Under the pieces are notes generated by a model. That model was not told the DNA's origin. It saw nothing but the letters and a program-made list of their open reading frames with translations, and ran no database searches. The position numbers and the translations under genes are program-made. A stretch of 64,000 nt of DNA from Acidimicrobiia bacterium (GTDB taxonomy: Bacteria; Acidobacteriota; Terriglobia; Bryobacterales; Bryobacteraceae), in the NCBI GenBank assembly GCA_016871315.1, contig VFZE01000003.1, positions 147,142-211,141 on the forward strand, given 5' to 3'. Positions 1 to 7,534 of the stretch are shown here, one piece after another (positions within the stretch are counted from its first letter, which is position 1; every line of letters begins with the position of its first letter).

Positions 1-1140
1 GCGGCGTTTCTGGACTACGACCGGGACGGCGACCTGGACCTGATGGTGCTCAACTACATCGACTTCACGCTGCGCGGCAACAAGGCGTGCTTTGCGGCAT
101 CCGGCGAGCCGGACTACTGCACACCGAAAGCTTATCGCCCTGTGTCGGCGAAGCTGTTCCGCAACGAAGGCAGTGGACGATTCACCGATGCAACAGTGGC
201 AAGCGGGATCGCGAAGGCATACGGACCGGGTTTGGGCATCACCTGTTCGGACGTCAACGGCGACGGCTGGATCGACGTCTACGTGGCCAATGACACGGCG
301 GCGAATCTGCTGTGGATCAACCAGCGTAACGGAACGTTCGCCGAACAGGGGCTGGTGTCAGGCGCGGCTTACAGTGAAGACGGGCTGCCGAAGGCAGGGA
401 TGGGAGTGTCGGCGGGCGATTTCGACAACGACGGCGACGACGACATGGTGGTGGTCAACCTGACACGCGAAGGCGCGACGCTGTTTCAAAACGATGGCCG
501 CGGCGCGTTTCAGGATGTGAGCCTGCGGTACGGCGTGCGGCCCCTTACATTTCCTTACACCGGTTTCGGCGTCGACTGGTTTGACTACGACAACGACGGC
601 TGGCTGGACCTGTTCATCGCCAACGGCGCCGTTACATTGATGGAAGAGTGGCGCGGCCAGCCATGGCCGTTTCAGCAGGCAAACACGCTGTTGCGCAACG
701 AGGCCGGGAGGCGATTCCGGGATGTAACGGCCGGCGCCGGCGCGGCGATGAGGCTGAAAGAGGTGACGCGTGGGTCGGCGTTCGGCGACATCGACAACGA
801 TGGCGGCATCGACATCGTGATCACGAACAACCGGGGCGCGGCGCGGCTGCTCTTGAACCGGACCAAGGGGCGGAACTGGCTGCGGGTGAAACTGGAGGGG
901 TTGGCGGCAGGGGCTCGCGTGGGGGTGGTGCTGGAGGGTGGCCAGGAGATCTGGCGGCGCGCACACACCGATTCCAGTTACCTGAGCGCCAACGATCCAC
1001 GAGTGCATTTCGGGCTTGGGCGGCAGACTAGGGTTCGAAGAATCCGCGTCGCATGGCCTGACGGCGGCAAGGAGGAGTTTGCCGGTGTAAACTCAAATCG
1101 CCAGCTCCTTCTGAAGCGCGGTGAGGGCAAGCCTTTTTGA
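1..1140 (+). CDS. CRTAC1-like FG-GAP repeat protein with C-terminal ASPIC/UnbV domain (5' partial)
   Basis: The frame is open from base 1, so the gene begins before the window; the stop is TGA at 1138-1140. The visible part contains several FG-GAP/VCBS repeats with Asp-rich calcium-type loops (DVNGDGWIDVYVAND, GDFDNDGDDDMVVVNL, DYDNDGWLDLFIANG, DIDNDGGIDIVI), which form beta-propeller blades. The last ~85 residues match the ASPIC/UnbV domain (NWLRVKLEG, a HTDSSYLS-like stretch, FGLG, IRVAWPDGG). Such proteins are exported and common in acidobacteria and planctomycetes; the biochemical role is mostly unknown. The family assignment is secure and the function is not. A 160-base gap with no gene follows. 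Confidence 0.9.
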   Translation, partial: AAFLDYDRDGDLDLMVLNYIDFTLRGNKACFAASGEPDYCTPKAYRPVSAKLFRNEGSGRFTDATVASGIAKAYGPGLGITCSDVNGDGWIDVYVANDTAANLLWINQRNGTFAEQGLVSGAAYSEDGLPKAGMGVSAGDFDNDGDDDMVVVNLTREGATLFQNDGRGAFQDVSLRYGVRPLTFPYTGFGVDWFDYDNDGWLDLFIANGAVTLMEEWRGQPWPFQQANTLLRNEAGRRFRDVTAGAGAAMRLKEVTRGSAFGDIDNDGGIDIVITNNRGAARLLLNRTKGRNWLRVKLEGLAAGARVGVVLEGGQEIWRRAHTDSSYLSANDPRVHFGLGRQTRVRRIRVAWPDGGKEEFAGVNSNRQLLLKRGEGKPF

Positions 1141-1300
1141 ATCAGCTTGTTGCTAACAATATTTTATGCTTGTAACCCTGCCGCCAGGCCAGTTTTCATT
1201 TGACAGTCTACGTCGCTGCAAAGCAGAATGGATTGACTGGGGAAATCAGCCCTGTCCGAGGGGCAATATCAAGTCTTTTTGGAAGGAAAGGGGTGTATAC

Positions 1301-4300
1301 ATGAAGCGTTACCAAGTCGTATTCGCAGCGATAGCAACCTTGATCGTGGGGATCGCAGTGAGCCAGCCCGCCGCGGCTCAGGTGCTCTACGGATCTATTG
1401 TGGGGTCCGTGTCCGATGCAACCGGCGCAATTGTTCCTGGGGCGACGGTCAATGTGACGAACACCAACACCAATGCCACACGCGACACCAGGACCGACGC
1501 GGGCGGCAGGTACACCATATCCAACGTTCAGGCAGGCACCTATGATCTGAAGGTATCATCGAGCGGTTTCCGCGCACAGGTGCGTACTGGTGTGGCGGTC
1601 ACCATCAACAGCGTGACGCGCATGGACTTCGTCATGGAAGTAGGCCAGGTGACCGAGCAGGTGACGGTGGAAGCCAGCGCGCTGGTGCTCCAAACCGACA
1701 AATCCGACGTGCACGTGGAGTTGTCAACGAAAGAGATCGCCCAACTTCCGCTGGCCAAATACCGCAACTATCAGTCGCTGATCAACCTGGTACCCGGCGC
1801 GACCCCGGGCAGGTTCCAGAACGCCAACACGGACACGCCGGCGCGTGCGCTGACCACCAATATCAACGGAACCAACCGCAACAACAACAATACGAAGCTG
1901 GACGGGGCCGCCAACGTCTTCGTATGGCTGCCTCACCACACCGTCTACGTGGCTCCGGCGGAATCGATCGAAACGGTGAATATCTCGACGAACAATTTCG
2001 ACGCGGAACAGGGGCTGGCCGGCGGCGCGGCGATCACGGTATCGACCAAGAGCGGCACCAATGATCTTCATGGATCGGCCTTCATGTTCCATGAGAACAG
2101 CAAATGGGGGGCCAAGAACTTCTTCTTCCGCGATCCAAAGACGCCGAAGAGCCTGGTGACCATCCCCGGCTTCACTATCGGCGGGCCCATCAAGAAGGAC
2201 AAGCTGTTCTTCTTCGGTGATTGGGAAGGGCTCCGCGAGCGCGTCAACCGCAACCGCCAGTTGACGGTGGCCCCGGCCGACATGCGCGCCGGCAACTTCT
2301 CCGCGTACAACTTCAATATCTTTGACCCGCTCACCGGTAACCCGGATGGCAGCGGACGCACGCCTTTCGCCAATAAGATCGTGCCGATGTCGCGGCACAG
2401 CGCGACGATGCGCCGGCTACAGGACATGGTTCCGGCGTCGAACTTCGGCGCGGGCCAGACGGCCACCGGCACCGGCGGCGCCAACTTCTTCAACGCCGAC
2501 AGCCAGGTGATGGATCGCGACAACGCGGACGTCAAGATCAACTACAACCGCACGCAGAAACACATGATCTGGGGCAAGTACTCCCGGATGAGCGCGGTAG
2601 TTACTGGACAGCCTGCTCTCGGCCAGGCAATCGGCACCTGTCTCTGCGACGGTGGCATCGGCACCGGCGACACTGCGGTGCAGCTGGCGACGATCGGGCA
2701 AACCTACACCATCAGCCCGACGTTCCTGTTCGACACGACGGTTGGATTTTCGCGCCTGGGCCACTTTACCACCGGCCCCGACTTCGGCCAGAACATCGGC
2801 CTGGACGTGCTGCGGATTCCCGGCACGAATGGTCCCGATCCGCGGCAGGGCGGATTCCCGATTTTCAACATCTCCGGTTTCGATTCGCTCGGTAACATCA
2901 ACGGCTGGTCTCCGGCGTTCCGCAACGACCAGAGCTGGACGGTGGACCAGAACTTCAGCAAGCTGCACGGCGCGCACGAGCTGCGGTTCGGATACAACGG
3001 CGTGCGCCACCTGCTCAACCACTGGCAACCTGAGCTGGGCGCAGGCCCACGCGGCACCATCGGCTACAGCAACCAGACCACGGGCGCGGCCGGCCAGACC
3101 GTTGGCCAGTCCAATGCCTGGGCCTCGTTCCTGCTGGGCCTGCCCAACTCCATGGGCAAGAGCGTGCAGTTCATCAAAATGAACGTGCAGGAATACCAGC
3201 ACGGCTTCTACTTCCGCGACCGGTGGCAAGTGAACCGCATGCTCACTTTGAACCTAGGTGTCCGTTATGAACTATTCCCGCTGTTCACGCGCGCCGGCGC
3301 TGGGGGCATCGAGAAGTACGATCCCACCAACAACACCGTCCTGCTCGGCAACCTCGGCGGCAATTCCACGCATCTCGGCGTCGGCACCAGCAAGGGGCTG
3401 TTCGCGCCTCGCGTGGGACTCGCCTTTCGCGTGAACGACGACACGGTCATCCGCACCGGCTACGGCATCACCTACAACCCGATGCCGCTGGCGCGGCCTT
3501 TGCGCGGTTTCTATCCGCTGACGGTCTCGCAGAATTTCGTGCCCACCTCGACGGCCGCCGGCTTCAACCCGAGCTTCGCCTTCTTCCGCCCGGTGGAGCA
3601 GGGCATTCCTGAGGTGCCGCTGCCGGATATCTCCTCCGGACGCATCCCGCTGCCGGTAACCGCCGACATGCGGACCATCGACACCGATAGCCTGGTACGC
3701 GGCTACATCCAGAGTTGGAACTTCTTTATCCAGCGCAAGGCGCCGGGCGGGTTCTTCCTCGACATCGGCTACGTCGGCACGCGCACGGTGCACAGCTTCG
3801 GCGACCTGAACGGCAACGCCGCCGCCGCCGGCGCAGGCCAGGCGGGCCAGCCGCTGTTTGCGCAATTCCGCCGCGCCATCTCCATCCTCAACTGGAACGG
3901 GCGGATGAACGCCCACTACCACGGGCTGCAGGTCGCGGTGAACCGCAAGGTTGCCAATGGCCTCTTCCTGAAAGGCGCATACACCTACTCGAAGGCGATG
4001 AATCAGACCGATGACGATGGATGGGCCGGCGTCAGCTGGAACCATCCGGAAGTCTACGCACGCAACTATGCGCAGGCCGGTTACAACATCCCGCACATGT
4101 TCCAACTCGGCTACGCCTACGACCTGCCGTTCGGAAAGGGTAAGCAATTCGCCAACTCCAGCGCGGTCGCACACCACATTCTCGGCAACTGGACCCTGAA
4201 CGGCGGCACTTCCCTGATTCAGGGACGGCCTTTCACCGTGGGTTCTCCCGGCGGTGACCTGAATGCTCCTGGCAACACGCAGACGGCGGACCAGGTGAGT

Positions 4301-4621
4301 TCGGTCAGCAAGGTAGGCGACTTGAACGAGTTCTACAGGAAGAGCTCCTTCTCGCAGCCGCGTGACCGTGGCCGCTACGGCACCACGGGCCGCAACCTGT
4401 TGCGCGGTCCCGGCATCGTCAACTTCGATGTCTCGCTGTTTAAGGGAATTCCCATCAGCGAGGGTCACAAACTGGAGTTCCGGGCGGAAGCCTTCAACTT
4501 CGCCAACACGCCGCATTTCAATAATCCGAATGCGGATGTCTCCAGCGGCAACTTCATGCGCATTCTCGGCGCGGACGCGACGCAACGCACCATCCGCTTC
4601 GGTCTGCGCTACAGCTTCTGA
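1301..4621 (+). CDS. TonB-dependent receptor-like outer-membrane protein with N-terminal carboxypeptidase-regulatory domain (Oar-like)
   Basis: The 1106-residue product starts at ATG 1301, behind a purine-rich ribosome site (AAAGGGG, about 7 bases upstream); the open frame extends back to 1166, but that stretch lacks protein character. Residues 1-26 are a signal peptide (positive MKR, hydrophobic core, cut after AAAQ). Residues ~28-110 are a carboxypeptidase-regulatory/CnaB-like beta sandwich (GSVSDATGAIVPGATV, GGRYTISNVQAGTYDLKV). A plug-like region follows, then a long beta-barrel region ending in the outer-membrane signature RFGLRYSF with terminal Phe. I see no clear TonB box. Acidobacteria carry many such Oar-like receptors, probably for large substrates or adhesion; the ligand is unknown. 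The TPR gene begins 2 bases after its stop, suggesting a functional pair. Confidence 0.9.
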   Translation: MKRYQVVFAAIATLIVGIAVSQPAAAQVLYGSIVGSVSDATGAIVPGATVNVTNTNTNATRDTRTDAGGRYTISNVQAGTYDLKVSSSGFRAQVRTGVAVTINSVTRMDFVMEVGQVTEQVTVEASALVLQTDKSDVHVELSTKEIAQLPLAKYRNYQSLINLVPGATPGRFQNANTDTPARALTTNINGTNRNNNNTKLDGAANVFVWLPHHTVYVAPAESIETVNISTNNFDAEQGLAGGAAITVSTKSGTNDLHGSAFMFHENSKWGAKNFFFRDPKTPKSLVTIPGFTIGGPIKKDKLFFFGDWEGLRERVNRNRQLTVAPADMRAGNFSAYNFNIFDPLTGNPDGSGRTPFANKIVPMSRHSATMRRLQDMVPASNFGAGQTATGTGGANFFNADSQVMDRDNADVKINYNRTQKHMIWGKYSRMSAVVTGQPALGQAIGTCLCDGGIGTGDTAVQLATIGQTYTISPTFLFDTTVGFSRLGHFTTGPDFGQNIGLDVLRIPGTNGPDPRQGGFPIFNISGFDSLGNINGWSPAFRNDQSWTVDQNFSKLHGAHELRFGYNGVRHLLNHWQPELGAGPRGTIGYSNQTTGAAGQTVGQSNAWASFLLGLPNSMGKSVQFIKMNVQEYQHGFYFRDRWQVNRMLTLNLGVRYELFPLFTRAGAGGIEKYDPTNNTVLLGNLGGNSTHLGVGTSKGLFAPRVGLAFRVNDDTVIRTGYGITYNPMPLARPLRGFYPLTVSQNFVPTSTAAGFNPSFAFFRPVEQGIPEVPLPDISSGRIPLPVTADMRTIDTDSLVRGYIQSWNFFIQRKAPGGFFLDIGYVGTRTVHSFGDLNGNAAAAGAGQAGQPLFAQFRRAISILNWNGRMNAHYHGLQVAVNRKVANGLFLKGAYTYSKAMNQTDDDGWAGVSWNHPEVYARNYAQAGYNIPHMFQLGYAYDLPFGKGKQFANSSAVAHHILGNWTLNGGTSLIQGRPFTVGSPGGDLNAPGNTQTADQVSSVSKVGDLNEFYRKSSFSQPRDRGRYGTTGRNLLRGPGIVNFDVSLFKGIPISEGHKLEFRAEAFNFANTPHFNNPNADVSSGNFMRILGADATQRTIRFGLRYSF

Positions 4622-4623
4622 CC

Positions 4624-6054
4624 TTGTTTTCGTTACGCAGATGGGGCAGGCTTTCCGGCCTGCCCCTTTGCTTTTACGCCGCCCTGCTGCTGGCACAGGA
4701 GGATCCTGCCGTCAAGGCGCAGCGCGCCAAGGCGCTGCTCGGCCAAGGACGCTTTGCGGAGGCGGCGCTGGTGTACGGCCAGTTGGTGAAGCAGGTGCCG
4801 GGCAATCCGGGGCTGCTTCTGAATCTAGGCATGGCGCAGCACATGGCCGGCCAACACGCCGCGGCGGTGTCGAACCTGGACGCCGCCCTCAAGATCGATC
4901 CGAACATTCTTCCCGCCAACCTGTTTCTGGGCGGTTCGCTGATGAAGCTCGGCCAGCCGGCGCGCGCCGTTGCGCCGCTGCGGCGGGTGGTGGGAGTGCA
5001 GCCGGAGTTGAAAGACGCGCGGCAGTTGCTGGCCGATGCGCTGCTCGGCAGCGGGCGACCACGCGAGGCGATCGAGCATTACCGGAAATGGACGGAACTG
5101 GAGCCGTCCAGCCCGCAGGCATGGATGGGATTGGGCAGCAGTAACGAAGGCGCCGCGCAGGCTGCATTCGATCAGATGGAGAAGCTCGAGCCGGAGTCTG
5201 CCTGGGGGCTGCTGCTGGTGGGCGAGGTGAGGGAACGCCAGCGTCAGCATTCCAGCGCCTATTACCTGTACCGCGAAGCGCTCAAGAAGAACCCGAACCT
5301 GCCCGGCGCGCACGCGGCCATTGCGCGCATATACAAAGAAACAGGCCGGCCTGAGTGGGCCGCCCAGGAGCTAAAGAAACAACGGCCGGCGCCGGTTTCC
5401 AAACCCGGCGCTCTGGAGGCACATTACCGGCAATGGAAAACCTACACCGAGCAGGCACGGCGCGCATACGCGAAGCTCGGCGAGCTGCCGCCGTCGGTGG
5501 AGATTTTCCGCTTTCTGGCCGAATCGCACCGCACGCAAGGCCAACACAGGGAAGAGGCCGCGCAGTGGCGTCAGGCCTTGAAGCTTGCGCCGGGAGACAC
5601 CTCGCTGCAAGTGGAACTGGCCGTCGCGTTGCATTTCGCCCGTGACGATGCCGCGGCACAAAAGATCCTGGAGCCGCTGGTAAAGGCGCAGCCAGATTCG
5701 GCGCGGCTGAATTTCATGTTGGGTGACACACTCCTCAGCCAGCAGCAGCCGGAGAAGGCCATCCCGTATCTGCAGAAGGCGGTGAAGGGCGATCCGAAAC
5801 TCGTGGCGGCCCGCTCTTCATTGGGGCGCGCGCTCCTGCAGGCAGGTCAAGGCGAGGCGGCGATTATACACCTGAAAGCCGCGCTCGGCGTGGATAAGGA
5901 CGGAAGCCTGCATTTTCAGCTTGCCCGCGCCTATCAGCAAGCCGGCCAAAGCCAGGAGGCTCGCGCGATGACAGCGCGTTACCAGGAGATTCGGAGCAAG
6001 CTGGAGGCCGACAAGCGGGCGGCGGAGGAGGAAGTGAGAATCACGCCGCCATAG
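4624..6054 (+). CDS. Exported tetratricopeptide repeat protein
   Basis: The 476-residue frame begins at TTG 4624, 2 bases after the stop of the receptor gene and without a clear Shine-Dalgarno site, so translation is probably coupled. I keep this start because residues 1-24 form a good signal peptide (RRWGR, then a hydrophobic stretch ending ALLLAQ); the next in-frame ATG is near 4831 and would remove it. Residues ~34-260 and ~295-460 are arrays of 34-residue TPR helical pairs (for example ALLGQGRFAEAALVYGQLV and ALLQAGQGEAAIIHLKAAL). TPR scaffolds mediate protein contacts; pairing with an Oar-like receptor is recurrent in acidobacteria. The partner and role cannot be read from the sequence. 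The terminator-like hairpin in its first codons is odd. Confidence 0.8.
   Translation: MFSLRRWGRLSGLPLCFYAALLLAQEDPAVKAQRAKALLGQGRFAEAALVYGQLVKQVPGNPGLLLNLGMAQHMAGQHAAAVSNLDAALKIDPNILPANLFLGGSLMKLGQPARAVAPLRRVVGVQPELKDARQLLADALLGSGRPREAIEHYRKWTELEPSSPQAWMGLGSSNEGAAQAAFDQMEKLEPESAWGLLLVGEVRERQRQHSSAYYLYREALKKNPNLPGAHAAIARIYKETGRPEWAAQELKKQRPAPVSKPGALEAHYRQWKTYTEQARRAYAKLGELPPSVEIFRFLAESHRTQGQHREEAAQWRQALKLAPGDTSLQVELAVALHFARDDAAAQKILEPLVKAQPDSARLNFMLGDTLLSQQQPEKAIPYLQKAVKGDPKLVAARSSLGRALLQAGQGEAAIIHLKAALGVDKDGSLHFQLARAYQQAGQSQEARAMTARYQEIRSKLEADKRAAEEEVRITPP
4643..4675 (+). terminator. Intrinsic-terminator-like hairpin inside the start of the TPR gene
   Basis: GGGGCAGGC (4643-4651) pairs perfectly with GCCTGCCCC (4658-4666) around a 6-base loop, followed by TTTGCTTTT. 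It lies 22 bases after the stop of the receptor gene, where a terminator is expected. It also falls inside the predicted signal-peptide codons of the following TPR frame. It may end most receptor transcripts while letting some continue. Confidence 0.6.
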
Positions 6055-6084
6055 GCGGGCCTCCGTGGTTGCTATAGTTGGACC

Positions 6085-6456
6085 ATGGACGTCGAACGGA
6101 CCATGGACTTCATTCTGCAAACGCAGGCCAAGACAGAGGCCATCCTGCAGGAAATGGCCGCCGAGCAGAAGGGACTTGCCGCTGAGCAGAAGGGACTTGC
6201 CGCCGAGCAGAAGAAGCTTGCTGCCCAACAGGCAAAGACAGAGAGGCAGGTCAATGCCCTGGCCAAGCTAGTCCAGACGGGGATGAAAATGCTGGTGCAG
6301 ATGGAAAAGCGCTCGACAGCGCGCGAAAAGCGTACCGATGAGCGCATTCAGGCGCTCGTCGACTCTCAGCTTCGCATGGACCAGCGCATGGATCGTTTCT
6401 TGGCGGCCTTCGAAAAACGCTGGCCCAACGGCGGCTCACGGCCCGCACGGCCCTGA
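6085..6456 (+). CDS. Small coiled-coil protein with heptad repeats
   Basis: The product has 123 residues rich in Ala, Gln, Glu, Lys and Arg and has no membrane segment. Residues 25-45 are three 7-residue repeats (AAEQKGL, AAEQKGL, AAEQKKL), giving a continuous amphipathic heptad; residues ~50-110 continue as a likely coiled coil. Two ATGs (6085 and 6103) sit in identical 11-base contexts, GGACCATGGAC, so the start is ambiguous. There is no ribosome site, but TATAGT at 6073-6078 lies exactly where a -10 element would be for a leaderless message starting at 6085. I do not recognise the family; an oligomeric cytoplasmic protein is the most that can be said. Confidence 0.6.
   Translation: MDVERTMDFILQTQAKTEAILQEMAAEQKGLAAEQKGLAAEQKKLAAQQAKTERQVNALAKLVQTGMKMLVQMEKRSTAREKRTDERIQALVDSQLRMDQRMDRFLAAFEKRWPNGGSRPARP
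6157..6219 (+). repeat. Three tandem 21-bp repeats inside the coiled-coil gene
   Basis: Three consecutive 21-base units encode AAEQKGL, AAEQKGL and AAEQKKL, with a decayed fourth unit after them. The units are almost identical in DNA, so they probably arose by recent slippage and may vary in number between strains. Confidence 0.85.
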
Positions 6457-6466
6457 TCGATTTCCT

Positions 6467-7534
6467 TTATTTCGACGCGACCGAAGAACCTTCGCGGATC
6501 TCATCGGAGGCCCGGCGCAGAATCGTGTCGCCTGCGGCGAGTTCGCCGAACACCTCGATCCTCTCCCCGGCGGGCATGCCCTTGCTGACGTTCACCCATT
6601 CCGCCTTGCCGTTCCGTACGCGGATCACGAAGGAGCGTTCCGTGTTGGTGGCGACAGCGGTGGGCGGCACTAGCAGCGACGGCCTCGTGCGTTTCACCGG
6701 CCAGTCGGCCTCCGGGTACATACCCGGCGCCAGTTGGCCGCCTGAGTTTGCCACGTCAAGCTCCACCATCATCGAGCGCGTCTTGGGGTCCATCGAGCGC
6801 GGGATGCGCGCCACGGTGGCGGAGAAATTTTGGCCGGGATGGGCGGGAACCTTGAACGAGACGCGCGCGCCGCGTGCGAGGCCGGCGACAATCGGCTCCG
6901 GCACGGGCACAACCAGGCGAAGGCGGGAGACCTGTTCGAGAGTAAGCAGCGGGGCAGTGTTCGGACCGGCCAGCGCGCCGGGATGCACCCCGCGGCGCGT
7001 GATGACGCCGTCAAACGGCGCTCGGATCTCCAGGTAGCCTTGCAGCTCACGCAGCGGTTTGACCGAGGTGCGCGCCGCCGCGGCGGCCGCTTCCAGCGAC
7101 TTCACCAGCGCGCGGGCGGCCTCTACGGCCTTCTCTGCAAGAATGAGTTCGTTGACGGCGACCACGCCCGGCGTAGACGAGGCCGCCTTCAGCCGGTCAT
7201 AGCTGCTTTGCGCGGCGGCAAGCTTGGCTTCCGCTTCGGCGCGCTGCGATTCCACGGCCTGCACCTTGGCCTCGGACTCGGCGATCTGCGCGGCCAACTC
7301 CGGCGCAGACAGTTTCACCAGCAGGTCGTCCTTTTTCACCATGCTCCCGACATCCACCTCTACCGAATCGACAAACGCCGTCACGCGTGCTTGCAGGTCC
7401 ACTTGCAAGTACGGGAGCAGTTCGCCGGGCAGACGAGCGCTGCGCGAAACCGTCTCGGAAACCACTTGCACGGTTTCCACAGCCTGCGCCGGCAACAGAG
7501 CAGGTATCAAGAAGAGGATCTTAAGAAGCTTCAT
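6467..7534 (-). CDS. RND efflux periplasmic adaptor (HlyD/MFP family)
   Basis: The adaptor (355 residues) links the inner-membrane RND pump to the outer-membrane channel. I start at the ATG at 7534 (MKLLKILFLIPALLPAQA), which gives a signal peptide; the frame opens 7 codons earlier. The order is lipoyl/barrel-sandwich half (about residues 30-65, with QVDLQARVTAFV and VDVGSMVKKDDLLVKL), a long coiled-coil hairpin (~70-145, Ala/Glu-rich), the second lipoyl half (GYLEIRAPFDGVITRRGVHPG), a beta-barrel, and a membrane-proximal domain (LLVPPTAVATNTERSFVIRV). It overlaps the end of the permease gene by 14 bases, so it is the last gene of the efflux operon. The substrate is unknown. Confidence 0.9.
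   Translation of the reverse strand: MKLLKILFLIPALLPAQAVETVQVVSETVSRSARLPGELLPYLQVDLQARVTAFVDSVEVDVGSMVKKDDLLVKLSAPELAAQIAESEAKVQAVESQRAEAEAKLAAAQSSYDRLKAASSTPGVVAVNELILAEKAVEAARALVKSLEAAAAAARTSVKPLRELQGYLEIRAPFDGVITRRGVHPGALAGPNTAPLLTLEQVSRLRLVVPVPEPIVAGLARGARVSFKVPAHPGQNFSATVARIPRSMDPKTRSMMVELDVANSGGQLAPGMYPEADWPVKRTRPSLLVPPTAVATNTERSFVIRVRNGKAEWVNVSKGMPAGERIEVFGELAAGDTILRRASDEIREGSSVASK

Noticed and set aside
1026..1036. GGTTCGAA as a tRNA T-loop
   Set aside because: It lies inside the ASPIC/UnbV coding region and has no acceptor or anticodon stem around it.
3272..4696. Minus-strand open frame of 474 codons opposite the receptor gene
   Set aside because: It is antisense to a clear TonB-receptor-like barrel region, is rich in Arg, Val and Ala without domains, and follows from high third-position GC.
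4362..5144. Plus-strand frame of 260 codons bridging the receptor and TPR genes
   Set aside because: Different frame from both certain genes, Arg/Gly-rich, no start site or domain.
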